DNA of 57,379 nt, from positions 1-57,379 of the forward strand of contig NZ_QLLT01000038.1 of assembly GCF_003259315.1 (NCBI RefSeq), in the 5' to 3' direction. The notes below the pieces were generated by a model. That model had not been told where the DNA came from and did not search any database. It saw only the letters and a list, made by a program, of their open reading frames with translations. This stretch comes from Kitasatospora sp. SolWspMP-SS2h. GTDB taxonomy: Bacteria > Actinomycetota > Actinomycetes > Streptomycetales > Streptomycetaceae. Positions within the stretch are counted from its first letter, which is position 1. Each line of letters opens with the position of its first letter. The translations under genes and the position numbers were made by a program. Of the stretch, positions 25,651-34,512 are shown in pieces.

Positions 25651-26025
25651 CTACAGGCGCACGACGTCGTTGATGACGGATCCGTCGGTGACGTTGTAGG
25701 AGCCCAGCGTCCTGGCGTCCTGCATCTCCTTGCCGGCGAAGATCAGGCGCTGGAGCTGAGGGCCGACACCGCCGAGGTCGAAGACCTGCTCCTTGAGGCC
25801 CAGGACGGTGGTGGAGGTGGTGGTGGTGACGCGCTCGGTCGCGCCGGTGAGGAACTTCACCGTCACCGTGATGGCTGCCGCGGGAACGACCCGGGCGGCA
25901 ACGGCGGACGCAGGAGCCGTCTGGGCCAGGGCGCTCGGGCCGTGCAGCACGCAGACGCCGAGGGTGGCGGCCAGTGCGGTGCCGGCGAGGGCCGCGCGCA
26001 AGCGCAGGGCGCGGTGAACGGACAC
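25651..26025 (-). CDS. secreted ubiquitin-like protein
   Basis: The 124-residue product starts at GTG 26025 after AGGAGAG. A signal peptide ([20 protein letters not shown], cleavage after SALA or PASA) precedes one beta-grasp domain. [15 protein letters not shown] aligns with ubiquitin's [36 protein letters not shown] aligns with [20 protein letters not shown], and the end is DVVRL for LVLRL. The C-terminal GG is missing, so conjugation in the usual way is not possible as encoded. The Lys48 position is kept (AGKEM). No E1, E2 or protease homologue is nearby. Confidence 0.85.
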   Translation of the reverse strand: [124 protein letters not shown]

Positions 26026-26837
26026 GGGGACTCTCCTGATGTGGGGGACTTCGGACGGGCCGCCGGGCAGTGGCACGGGCTGAGCACGGAGGTGCCGTGG
26101 GGATCGGCGGTGAAGGTGGGGATCGGCGGTGGTGCCACGGCTGCCGGAGGGCATCGGTGTTCGGTGTTCACCCGCTCGTCCAGGTGGGACGTGCCGGGCG
26201 AGGCGGTGGGACGCGCACGTACGCGCGTCTCCTGCGCAGGACAGGTTCCCGCTTTCCGGAGACTCTGCTGCCGACCGGTTCCGCCCGCATCCTCTCGGCC
26301 GGCACCCGGTGTGAAGCTGATGTACGAGGCGCCGGCTCGCTGGAATCCTGTCGCGTGGAAAGAGCATCCACCCGATCGGGCATGTAGTCCAGCGAATCAC
26401 CAAGATTCTTCGAATATTTCTCCGCGCACTCTTTCCGCTCGGCGAGCCACCTTCAGATCGCTGCAAATGAATGCGATTTCAATCATGTTGAAGCAACTCA
26501 CACTCTCAGGATTCCCTTCTCGGTCAAATTTGTACAGAGATGGGGCAGCAGGGCCCCGCTCCGCCCGGGGCGGGAAGCTACTACGACTGGCGGCTCCAAC
26601 CGGAAGGGGAGTGAGAATTTTTCGTTTTTCAACCCGCAAGAGCGAACGATGCGTCAATTTTCCCGGCCCGTCAATTGACCGGCAATTTTGCCGCAGTCAT
26701 GGCATCCTGCTTTTCACCTGCGGAAATCGGTGACACCCCCTGTACCGGACGGTGCGCGGGGAGCGCCGGGATCTTCGATCACCGGGTGGGCGGAGGGAGA
26801 AGACTGCCCTCAGACCCGCGGAGACAAGGACGGCACC
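26026..26837. promoter_or_regulatory. divergent control region with an AT-rich core
   Basis: About 810 bases separate the leftward ubiquitin-like gene from the rightward lnmK-like gene. The part at about 26395-26720 is markedly poorer in G+C than the window and carries no plausible gene. AATTGACCGGCAATT (26673-26687) is a 5-5-5 dyad, and GTCAATTTT occurs 20 bases before it. This is the likely promoter/operator of the polyketide-type cassette. Confidence 0.5.
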
Positions 26838-27835
26838 ATGACCGAACCGACCGGACTGCTCGATCTTCCGGCAGCCGTGCCCGTCTTCACCGCGGTGCGG
26901 CGCAGCGGGGCGGCGGCCGTGCGGCGTGAGGAGACGGTGCGACCCGGTATGTGCGGGCCGTTGCAGTCCTTCGCGGCATGTGTGGGCGACCGGACGTGGG
27001 AGGCGGTCAGCCCGTGTGCGGCGTCGATGTCTTCAACGCCCGCAATGAGGACGGCCGGCCCTGCTACCTGGCGTTCTACTACTACCGGATCTGCGGCAAC
27101 GGTCTGTACCCGGGTGATCTGACCTTCGGTGACCGGATCGTCGTGGACACCCTGGTGTGTGACAGCGGTCGGCTTTCGGTGTTCACCGCGCACCGCATCC
27201 GCCGCGACGACGGCAGTCCTGACACGCCGTTCGACCCGGTGGAACTGCACGGCTCGCCCAGGCCGGGGTGCCTGTACGTGGAGAACCTCAACGTGTGGCT
27301 GACCAGGAGCGAGGAGTCGAGCAATGTCGGGCTGATCCGTGCGGCGCCGGTCGGCTTCGACCAGCGGGCGCTGGCGCCGCTGACCGAGGCGTACTCGCCC
27401 AGGGCGCTGTGTGCCAGGGCCCGGGACGGCGGTGCCTTCCCCGACCCGGCTCCCGGGCCCTGGCTGCCGGTGTCCGCCGGGCACACCCGGGAGCAGGAGG
27501 TGGACGCGGTGCACGATGTCAACGGCGTCGGGCTGCTGTACTTCGCCTCGTTCTTCTCCCTGGCCGAGAGCGCCGTGCTGCGCCAATGGCGCGAGCGGGG
27601 CCTCGATGCCCGTTCCTACCTGGACCTATGCCTGCTGGACGCACGGATCTGCTACCTCGGCAATGCCGACGTGGACACGACGCTGGCCGTGTCGGCGACC
27701 GTCCGGCGCAGCGCGGCGCGCGCTCGCCACGAGCGCTGCGATGTGTCGGTGCGCGATCAGGCCACCGGCCGGACCATCGCCGTGGCCGCGTTCGAACACC
27801 TGCTGCCGCTGCCCCAGCAGCGTCCCCGGCCGTGA
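26838..27835 (+). pseudogene. LnmK-like (Pnap_2097 family) acyltransferase/decarboxylase, apparent frameshift
   Basis: LnmK-type enzymes load methylmalonyl-CoA onto an ACP and decarboxylate it to propionyl-ACP. The frame from ATG 26838 gives RREETVRPGMCGPLQSFAAC and VGDRTWEAVS. The frame then changes near 27012 to VCGVDVFNARNEDGRPCYLA, FYYYRI with the catalytic-Tyr region, LTFGDR, and the second hot-dog half DVNGVGLLYFASFFSLAES to the stop at 27835. One missing base accounts for it. All other motifs are intact. The gene is either newly inactivated or affected by a sequence error. It is the first gene of the cassette. Confidence 0.8.
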
Positions 27836-27966
27836 CAATCTCCCGGCGATGCGGCCCGGTCGCGGCAACCGCCCGCGCTCTGTAAAGAGCTTGGGGCCGG
27901 GCCCGGCCTGCGATCTCGACCAGATACCTCCCCGCTCTCTCCCCCGTTTCGAGAAAGGCAGAACCC

Positions 27967-28200
27967 GTGCACGCTTTCCTCTCCGACGTCCTCGCCCGCA
28001 ACTTCCAGGTCCAGCCGCCCGTGGAGCCCGACGCCACTTTGGAGGAGCTGGGCCTGGACTCTTTGGCCCGGGCCGAGTTCGGTGCCGAGCTCCAGGACAG
28101 CCTGCGCATCGAGGTGGGGGAGGACGAGTTGGCCTCCACCACCACGGTGGCGCAGCTGGCCGCGACGCTGGAGGCGAAGGGCGCGGCGGTGCCCCGATGA
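27967..28200 (+). CDS. acyl carrier protein
   Basis: The 77-residue ACP carries the phosphopantetheine site LEELGLDSLARAEF with Ser32. GTG at 27967 follows GAGAAAGGCAG. The stop overlaps the ATG of the ketosynthase gene by four bases, so the two are coupled. It is the likely carrier for the acyl group made by the LnmK-like enzyme. Confidence 0.93.
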   Translation: MHAFLSDVLARNFQVQPPVEPDATLEELGLDSLARAEFGAELQDSLRIEVGEDELASTTTVAQLAATLEAKGAAVPR

Positions 28201-29426
28201 GCGGCTCCCGCGCCGGGATGGGCGTGGCGGTCACCGGGGTGGGAATGGTCACCCCCGCCGGCCTGGACACCGGTGCGAGCTGGGAGGCGCTGCTGGGCGG
28301 AGCCTCGTGTGCGCGCACCGTGGCCTCGCTGGCCGGCGGACCCGTCGATTTCGCGTGCACGGTGGCGGACGGGTTCGATCCGGTCGGCCTGCTCGGGCCC
28401 GCCGCCCGGCGCATGGACCGCTTCACCCAGTTCGCCGTGGTCACTGCCAGGGAGGCGGTGGCCGATGCCGGCGCGGGCGCCCACTGGGATCCGCAGCGGG
28501 TGGCCGTCGTACTGGGCACCGGCTTCGCGGGCACCACCACGTGGGAGCACCAGGGACGGCGGCTGCGCGAGGAAGGGGCGCGGTTCGTCAGTCCGCTGGC
28601 GGTGCCCCGCGCCATCGCGAACATGGCCGCCGCCCAGGTCTGCCTCGACCAGGAGGTCCACGGCCCCTCGCAGAGCGTGTCCACCGCGTGCGCCTCGGGC
28701 ACGAACGCCGTCGCCACCGCCATGGACCTGCTGCGCTCGGGCCGCTGCGACGTCGCTCTGGCCGGTGGCACGGAGGCCGCTGTCACCGACCTGACCATGG
28801 CGGCCTTCCACCGCCTGGGTGCCCTGTCCACCCGAAATGATCGGCCCGCACGTGCCTCCCGTCCCTTCGACCGCGGCCGCGACGGTTTCGTGATCGGTGA
28901 AGGCGCCGCCGTCCTGGTCCTGGAGCGCGTGGAGGACGCCGCGGCCAGGGGCCGGATTCCCTACGCCCTGCTGCTGGGCCACGGCTCCACGACCGACGCC
29001 CACCACCTCACCAGTCCCGACCCCGACGGGCGGGCCGCCGAACGGGCCGTGCGCCTGGCCCTGGACGACGCCGGCCGGCTCCCCCAACACGTCGCGCACG
29101 TCAACGCCCACGCCACCAGCACCCCGCACGGCGACGCCACCGAGGCCCGCACCCTGGCCCGGCTCTTTCCGCACCACCCGCCCGTGACCTCCGTGAAGGG
29201 CGCCACCGGCCACCTGCTGGCCGCGGCCGGCGCTCTGGAGGCCGCGATCACCGCCCTCACCATCCACCACGGCCTCATCCCGCCCACCGCCAACTGGGAG
29301 GAGTCCGAGCCCGGCTGCGAGGTGAACGTGGCCGCCCGAACGGTCAAGGGTCCCGTGCCCGTCGCCGTGACCGAGTCCTTCGGCTTCGGCGGCCACAACA
29401 GCGCCCTCGTCCTCGCCGCACCCTGA
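28197..29426 (+). CDS. beta-ketoacyl-ACP synthase (FabF/KAS II type)
   Basis: The 409-residue protein has a complete catalytic triad: Cys165 in STACASGTNAV, His305 in NAHATSTPHGD and His339 in KGATGHLLAAAG. The N terminus (VAVTGVGMVTPAGLDTGASW) and end (SFGFGGHNSALVLAAP) are typical. There is no partner chain-length factor or AT, so it should act as a discrete condensing enzyme on the adjacent ACP. It is coupled to the ACP gene (ATGA). Confidence 0.93.
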   Translation: MSGSRAGMGVAVTGVGMVTPAGLDTGASWEALLGGASCARTVASLAGGPVDFACTVADGFDPVGLLGPAARRMDRFTQFAVVTAREAVADAGAGAHWDPQRVAVVLGTGFAGTTTWEHQGRRLREEGARFVSPLAVPRAIANMAAAQVCLDQEVHGPSQSVSTACASGTNAVATAMDLLRSGRCDVALAGGTEAAVTDLTMAAFHRLGALSTRNDRPARASRPFDRGRDGFVIGEGAAVLVLERVEDAAARGRIPYALLLGHGSTTDAHHLTSPDPDGRAAERAVRLALDDAGRLPQHVAHVNAHATSTPHGDATEARTLARLFPHHPPVTSVKGATGHLLAAAGALEAAITALTIHHGLIPPTANWEESEPGCEVNVAARTVKGPVPVAVTESFGFGGHNSALVLAAP

Positions 29427-29457
29427 CCGACCCTCACCCCGCACCACCGGGAGCACG

Positions 29458-30573
29458 ATGACAACCCTGCACGTCCTCACCGGAGCCACCGGGCTCGTCG
29501 GCTCCGCCCTCGTCCTCGAACTCGCCCAGCGCGAACCGGAATCGCATCTGCTGTGCCTGGTGCGCGCTCCCGGCCCCGGCAGTGCCGGACAGCTCCACGC
29601 CATGATCCGGGCCTCCGCCGACGCCTACGGCCTGAGCGCGACCGAAGCCGACGCGGCCATCGCCCGCACCGCTGTGGTACCCGGCGTCGACCTCAGCTCC
29701 GAGGCCTGCATGCGGGCCCGCAGCGAGGCGATCGCGGCAGCGGCCGGACCGTCCGTGGTCCGCGCGAGCGGGGGCCGGGTCCACTTCTGGCACAGCGCGG
29801 CGCGGATGTACTTCCGCGAGAGCGAACGCCGCGCCCAGTTCGCGTCCAACACCGCCGGCACGCGCCGCGCCCTGGCCGTAGCCGGGCGTCTCGGAGCCGA
29901 CGCCTTCACCATGATCAGCACCGCCTACGTCGCCGGTACCGCCTGCGGGCATGTCCTGGAGCGTCCTGCCGACGGGACGCTGTGCCGCAACCCCTACGAG
30001 CGCAGCAAGCTCGCCGCGGAGCGGGCCGTGCTCGCCGCCGCCGACCGCCTGGCGGTACGGGTCATGCGGCCCTCCATCATCACCGGGCACAGCCTCACCC
30101 ACCGCTACCCGGGCCGGCCCACCGGCGCCTACACCGCGCAACGCATCGTCCGCTCCTTCCACCGCGCCATGCCGGCCGCGGCGCGCACCGAGCGCCGCCG
30201 CGTCCTGGCCGATCCGGACGTGGCGCTGAACCTCGTCCCGATCGACCGAGTCGCGTGCGAGGCGGTCGACATCGCCCTGCGCGAGCACACCCGCGGCATC
30301 TTCCACCTCACCGACCCCCGGCCTCCGAGCGCCGGCGACTTCCTGCGGGCCTGCTTCGCCAACGCCGGTGCCCCGGACCCGGAATTCGTCCAGGACCCCG
30401 TACGGCTCGACGCCCGCGACCGGATCCTGAACACGATGCTCGCCGTCTACACGCCTTACCTGACGCACCGCCAGGACTTCGACCGCCGGCGCACCGAGGC
30501 CGCCATCCCCCGCCCCCGCGACTTCGGCCCCCGCCTGGATGCGGCGCACCTGAAGGACCTGCTGGCCCTCTGA
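29458..30573 (+). CDS. extended SDR / NAD-binding-4 reductase
   Basis: The 371-residue protein has the Rossmann motif TGATGLVGSA (residues 8-17) and the SDR pair Tyr180-x3-Lys184 in NPYERSKLAAE. This is the male-sterility/thioester-reductase type of extended SDR. It lies 31 bases after the ketosynthase, with CGGGAG before the ATG, and closes the cassette. It may reduce the ACP-bound product or release it as aldehyde or alcohol; the substrate is inference. Confidence 0.85.
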   Translation: MTTLHVLTGATGLVGSALVLELAQREPESHLLCLVRAPGPGSAGQLHAMIRASADAYGLSATEADAAIARTAVVPGVDLSSEACMRARSEAIAAAAGPSVVRASGGRVHFWHSAARMYFRESERRAQFASNTAGTRRALAVAGRLGADAFTMISTAYVAGTACGHVLERPADGTLCRNPYERSKLAAERAVLAAADRLAVRVMRPSIITGHSLTHRYPGRPTGAYTAQRIVRSFHRAMPAAARTERRRVLADPDVALNLVPIDRVACEAVDIALREHTRGIFHLTDPRPPSAGDFLRACFANAGAPDPEFVQDPVRLDARDRILNTMLAVYTPYLTHRQDFDRRRTEAAIPRPRDFGPRLDAAHLKDLLAL

Positions 30574-30871
30574 ATTCCTCGCGCGCACGGTGCGACCGAG
30601 CCGCAGGCCAGAAGGAACTGCCGGCGGGACGTGACCCACCAGGCACAACTGCGGATGAGAAGCCCCCGCCACGCACGTCGGGCGGCGCCGGGGCAGAGAA
30701 GCCGGGGAGCGCCGGACGGCACAGCCGGCACCGACGCGGTCAGCGAGGCGCTGCGGTGCCTTGAGGAATCGGGCCGGCAGGTCATTGCCGCCGTCAAGGC
30801 GCGCTCCGCGCTCGCAGGACCGCTGCAAAACACGCGCACAGTGCGGGGCACGGCCGCGTCGTCTGCCCTCC

Positions 30872-31405
30872 TCAGGAGACCGTGAGCGTGGCGGGTCCGC
30901 TGCGGCCGGTCAGTCCACTGGTGCTGTTGCAGGCGTTGAGGTCGGTGTTGGCGAAGACGACCGCGATCAGGAGCGAGTCGGGCGCGAAGGTGCCGGAGGT
31001 GATGGTGCCGGTGAGGGTGAGGACCTGCGTGCCGGCTGCTCCGGGGCCCAGCGCCGTGGTGTAGGTGTAGGTGCTGCGGGAGCCGTCGCTCCAGGCGATG
31101 GTCGAGGTGCCGGAGGAGGGCTGTTCCAGGACGGCGCAGGTCAGGTCGGGGGCGGTGCCTCCGCCGGTGATGGTGGCGCCGGTGATGGCGGGACGGGACG
31201 GGGACAGGCAGGACAGGCTGATCCTGCCGCTGATGGTCACGGTCCGGGGGGTGTTGGTCAGCCCGGGCGTGTAGGTGGTCGTGTCGGTGCCGGTGCAGGT
31301 CGCGTCCAAGGGCGCGGCATGGGCGGGTGCTGCCGTCAGCGCGCCCAGCATCGCGGCGGCGCCGACGGCGGCCGCGGCGTAGGAACGGAGTCCTGTCATC
31401 GGCAT
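30872..31405 (-). CDS. secreted protein, paralogue 3 of 3
   Basis: ATG at 31405 after GGGAGA. Signal peptide (YAAAAVGAAAMLGALTAAPA, cleavage after AHA), then the family pattern: LDATCTGTDTTTYTPGLTNT, ISLSCLSPSRPAITG, DLTCAVLE, ITSGTFAPDSLLIAVVFANT and DLNACNSTSGL. Cys positions match the proteins at 10072 and 24435 although overall identity is low. It converges with the SDR gene across about 300 bases that contain no clear gene. Confidence 0.75.
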   Translation of the reverse strand: MPMTGLRSYAAAAVGAAAMLGALTAAPAHAAPLDATCTGTDTTTYTPGLTNTPRTVTISGRISLSCLSPSRPAITGATITGGGTAPDLTCAVLEQPSSGTSTIAWSDGSRSTYTYTTALGPGAAGTQVLTLTGTITSGTFAPDSLLIAVVFANTDLNACNSTSGLTGRSGPATLTVS

Positions 31406-31896
31406 GGCGATCTCCCTGGGTCGAGGCCTGCGGGTGAATGGTGGTCGCAGGTGTGCGAGGAGGCCACCGACATCCCGGTCAGCAGCGCGACCACGTGCCT
31501 CGGCCCGGCGGCGCACGAGGTGACAGATGGGACTGACCGGCTCCTCGCAACCGTTCACGGTCCATGGAGGGCTACTGTTCGGTATGTCTGCTCGTGCCCG
31601 ACGCGCCTCCCAGCATCCCCGTCACCCGGGGCCCGCGGAAGGGGGGGCTCATCCGCTGCCGCCCCTGTACGGCTCCTCTGCCGCAGCGGGGTCGGGCCCG
31701 CATCGCGAGGTCAGAGCGGTGCGCTCTGCTCGGCGCCGTCGCAGGAGCGAATTTGACGGGCCGGGAGAATTGACCGGCCCGGCGCCGGCGCACGAGGCGG
31801 CAACCGTGGTGCTGCGGCGGGCCACGGCACCCGGCCTGCGCTTCGGGGCATTCGGCCGTCCTGCGGGTGCGGGTGCGGGTGCGGGGGCATCGGGCG
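31406..31896. other. gap between two leftward genes
   Basis: About 490 bases. It contains the promoter of the secreted-protein gene and a short GGGTGC tandem repeat near 31862-31885. No gene is supported on either strand. Confidence 0.4.
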
Positions 31897-33294
31897 CTAT
31901 CGGGTGCCGGTCGACGCCAGTAGGTCCGCGACCAGGGGCCTGCTGCGGTGGGGATGGAGGAGGAAGCGCATCGCCCGCTGCGCGTCGGAGACCCGCTCGG
32001 AGGTGACACCGCGGCGGTTGTCCAGGAAGGTCCTCCAGGCGGCGCACGCCTGCTCGACCTCTCCTCGCGCGAAGTGCACCTCGCCGAGCCGGGCGAGCAC
32101 GAGTGCGCGCGTGCGGTTCTCCGCGGGGGGACGCAGGCGGGCGGACAGCGACAGATCGTCGACCGCACCGGAGGGATCACCCAGCGAGAGCCGGATCTCG
32201 GCGCGCTGGTGGGTGAAAGCGGCCACGTGGTAGACGCCCATCGAGCCGGTGGGGAAGGCGCTTTCGCGCTCCATCGCCCGCTCGGTCTCGGCGAGGGCCG
32301 CATACGCCGGGCCGGGGAGGCGGCAGGACGCCAGAGCCGCGGCCAACTGGCCCCGCAGGAAGGGCGGCGGCGCCGTACGGGCGCCCAGGGCCGTGAGGGA
32401 GCGCTCCGCGAGGGCCAGGGCGTGGTCGTGGTGTCCGAGGACTCCGGCCTGAACGGACATCGCCCTCCATGCGGCCGCGGCCACGGGCGGCTGCCCGCCC
32501 TCCTGCGCCAGGGCGGCCGCCAGGTGGTACCACTGCTGGGCCGTGCCGTTGCGGCCGGCGTCCACGTACAAGTAGCCGCCGATGTACGCGAAGCGCGCGC
32601 AGGCCCCGAGAAGATCACGGCGCACCCCGGGTGATGCGTGCGCATCCAGCCACGGATGGACACAGACACGGTAGAAGGCGTCGAATACGCTCAAAGAGCT
32701 TCCGGAGCCGACCAGATGGTCGCTGCGCGAGAGGTGGTCGGCCATCCTCGCGACGCACGCCACGTGCGACCGGGAGATCTTCAGCAGCTTGGAACCCTGG
32801 CCGCCCGGTGCAGTGAGCAGGGAGACTTCCGGCGCTTCGAGAACATAGGGCGTGGACGGTGCGACTCGGCTGCGAGGGCTGATTCCGCAGTGCGGTTCCG
32901 CGCCCGCCGGGACACCGTCCGCCGGCGCAAGGCCGGCCTCCTGCAGAGTGATGCGGCGCCCTAGGCGCCGTGAGAGCGCCTCGGCGACGAGCTCCCCCAC
33001 CGGCCCCCGGGGCAGGGTGCCGTCCATCCACTGGTGCGACGAGGCCCTCTGGTAGTGCAGATTCATCCCGTTCTCACGGCCCAGGCGGTTGACGTGACGG
33101 GCGAGGTCTGCGCCGCTCCAGTCCGCCTCGGCCACCAGCTGCCTCAGCATCAGGTTGTGCTTGCGCGCCACGGGGACCGACCTCCTGGCGGACACGGCCG
33201 CCGTGCTGGGTAACGCCGCTGCAGATGTGACTGCTACCAGTGTGCGCCGCTCGACCGGGCGCGGCTCCGGCGCGCGAGAGCACCGAGAGCGCAC
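31897..33294 (-). CDS. HTH/TPR regulator, paralogue 2 (NsdA-like)
   Basis: The 465-residue paralogue of 15377-16777: HTH region LRQLVAEADWSGADLARHVN and GRENGMNLHYQRASSHQWMD, then TPR-like repeats (AWRAMSVQAGVLGHHDHALA, ERESAFPTGSMGVYHVAAFT, LVLARLGEVHFARGEVEQAC). GTG at 33294 is the first start; a GTG just before ARKHNLMLRQ would drop a poorly conserved 41 residues. It is transcribed divergently from an IspH-like gene, whereas paralogue 1 is coupled behind one. Confidence 0.78.
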   Translation of the reverse strand: MRSRCSRAPEPRPVERRTLVAVTSAAALPSTAAVSARRSVPVARKHNLMLRQLVAEADWSGADLARHVNRLGRENGMNLHYQRASSHQWMDGTLPRGPVGELVAEALSRRLGRRITLQEAGLAPADGVPAGAEPHCGISPRSRVAPSTPYVLEAPEVSLLTAPGGQGSKLLKISRSHVACVARMADHLSRSDHLVGSGSSLSVFDAFYRVCVHPWLDAHASPGVRRDLLGACARFAYIGGYLYVDAGRNGTAQQWYHLAAALAQEGGQPPVAAAAWRAMSVQAGVLGHHDHALALAERSLTALGARTAPPPFLRGQLAAALASCRLPGPAYAALAETERAMERESAFPTGSMGVYHVAAFTHQRAEIRLSLGDPSGAVDDLSLSARLRPPAENRTRALVLARLGEVHFARGEVEQACAAWRTFLDNRRGVTSERVSDAQRAMRFLLHPHRSRPLVADLLASTGTR

Positions 33295-33453
33295 CCCCAG
33301 CGCACGAAAGCGCTGTGCAGCTCGTGAGGTAATCGCAACGGCGACGAGTCGCTTTGTCGTTTATTTACTGATTTTTCAGATCCGATTCCGGTGCGGTGTC
33401 GAACCGATGGCATCAGGGCACCCGCAGGGGTGCGCGGCCGAGAGGGGTGGAAC
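33295..33453. promoter_or_regulatory. divergent promoter between TPR regulator and IspH-like gene
   Basis: An AT-rich core at about 33350-33385 (GTTTATTTACTGATTTTTC) lies between the two divergent starts. This is a natural place for the regulator to bind its own promoter and that of the IspH-like gene. Confidence 0.5.
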
Positions 33454-34512
33454 GTGGTCGGACGGTCCGTGATCGATGAGGAGTTCGCGGTGGAGGGCGC
33501 TACGGGCGGTCGGGTGACGGTGCTTCCGGGCTTTCGCCATCCGGAGCGCGGTGCGGTGCGGTGTCCGGCCGCGCCGCTGCTGGCGGCGTGGCTGCGAAGG
33601 CGTGGGGTGGATGCGGTCGTGGGCACCGTCGGCATCGTGGGTGGAGCCCTGGAGGCACCCGCGGCCGCCTCGGGCGTGGTCGCCGCGACGTTCTTCGACG
33701 GAAGCGTCGGCATGGGGCTGGCCGCGGCTGCGGACGGCGAGCAGTTACCGCACGCTCGGGCGGCCGTCGCGGCGTGGTCGTCGGTGCTGCGCACCCGACG
33801 CATCCTTCTGCCTGCGCCCGTCGCGTCCTGCACCGTCGCCGACCGGTACGCCTCGCCAATGCCGCGGCCGCGCTCGGCAACCCCGCACAGCCACGACTGC
33901 CTCCGGGTCGGCCAGGCGTTCCAGTCGCTACGGCGCTTCGCCGAGCGCGGAGATACGGTTCTGCTCATCGGAGCGGGGCCGCTACTGTCCCTGCCCGCCA
34001 GTGCCCACCGGGCCCGTGTGGTGGCCGTGAACTCCCTCGACACGGCGCGGTCGGTGCGCATCGCTGATCCGGCCGGGATCTCCTTCGTGCTGCGGCCGTG
34101 CACCCTGATCGAGGAGGCGGTGGAGATCCTCGCCGTCCTGCGCTCGCGCTTCCCGATGCTTCGCGGCCAGCATCCCGACGAGTGGTGCTACAGCGCCGAG
34201 GACGACCGCGCGGCGGCACGCAGCGTGGCGGGTCGCAGCGACGTGACGCTGCTCCTGCCGGGAGGCGGCGAGCCACCGGCGGCCGCGCGCCGCACGGTCC
34301 GGCTCGCCTCGCTGGCCGACCTGTATCCGGGGCACCTGCGCGACGTGGCCACCGTGGCGGTCATCGGCGGCGACGAAAGCGGCCACGACGGCCTGACACG
34401 GGAGATGGCCGTCCAGGTGATCAACGGCCTGGGACCCGTGAGCGCGGTCGAGTTCCAGGCCACCAGCCGCATCCTGCCCCAACGCGCGGCCAGGGCCGTG
34501 CGACAGCGATGA
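33454..34512 (+). CDS. IspH (LytB)-like protein, paralogue 2
   Basis: GTG at 33454 follows GAGGGGTGG. The 352-residue product keeps the features of paralogue 1: RGAVRCPAAPLLAAWLRRRG, ILLPAPVASCTVAD, RPCTLIEEAVEILAVLRSRF and HPDEWCYSAEDDRAAARSVA. It has the same three candidate Fe-S cysteines and again lacks the classical IspH N terminus. The role may be a redox-sensing or specialised isoprenoid-like reaction; context links it only to the TPR regulator. A 51-residue frame overlapping its stop (34509-34664) is not convincing. Confidence 0.7.
   Translation: MVGRSVIDEEFAVEGATGGRVTVLPGFRHPERGAVRCPAAPLLAAWLRRRGVDAVVGTVGIVGGALEAPAAASGVVAATFFDGSVGMGLAAAADGEQLPHARAAVAAWSSVLRTRRILLPAPVASCTVADRYASPMPRPRSATPHSHDCLRVGQAFQSLRRFAERGDTVLLIGAGPLLSLPASAHRARVVAVNSLDTARSVRIADPAGISFVLRPCTLIEEAVEILAVLRSRFPMLRGQHPDEWCYSAEDDRAAARSVAGRSDVTLLLPGGGEPPAAARRTVRLASLADLYPGHLRDVATVAVIGGDESGHDGLTREMAVQVINGLGPVSAVEFQATSRILPQRAARAVRQR

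Noticed and set aside
27519..29603. Long minus-strand frame opposite the ACP/KS genes
   Set aside because: It is antisense to clearly conserved ketosynthase and ACP genes, so it is a shadow.
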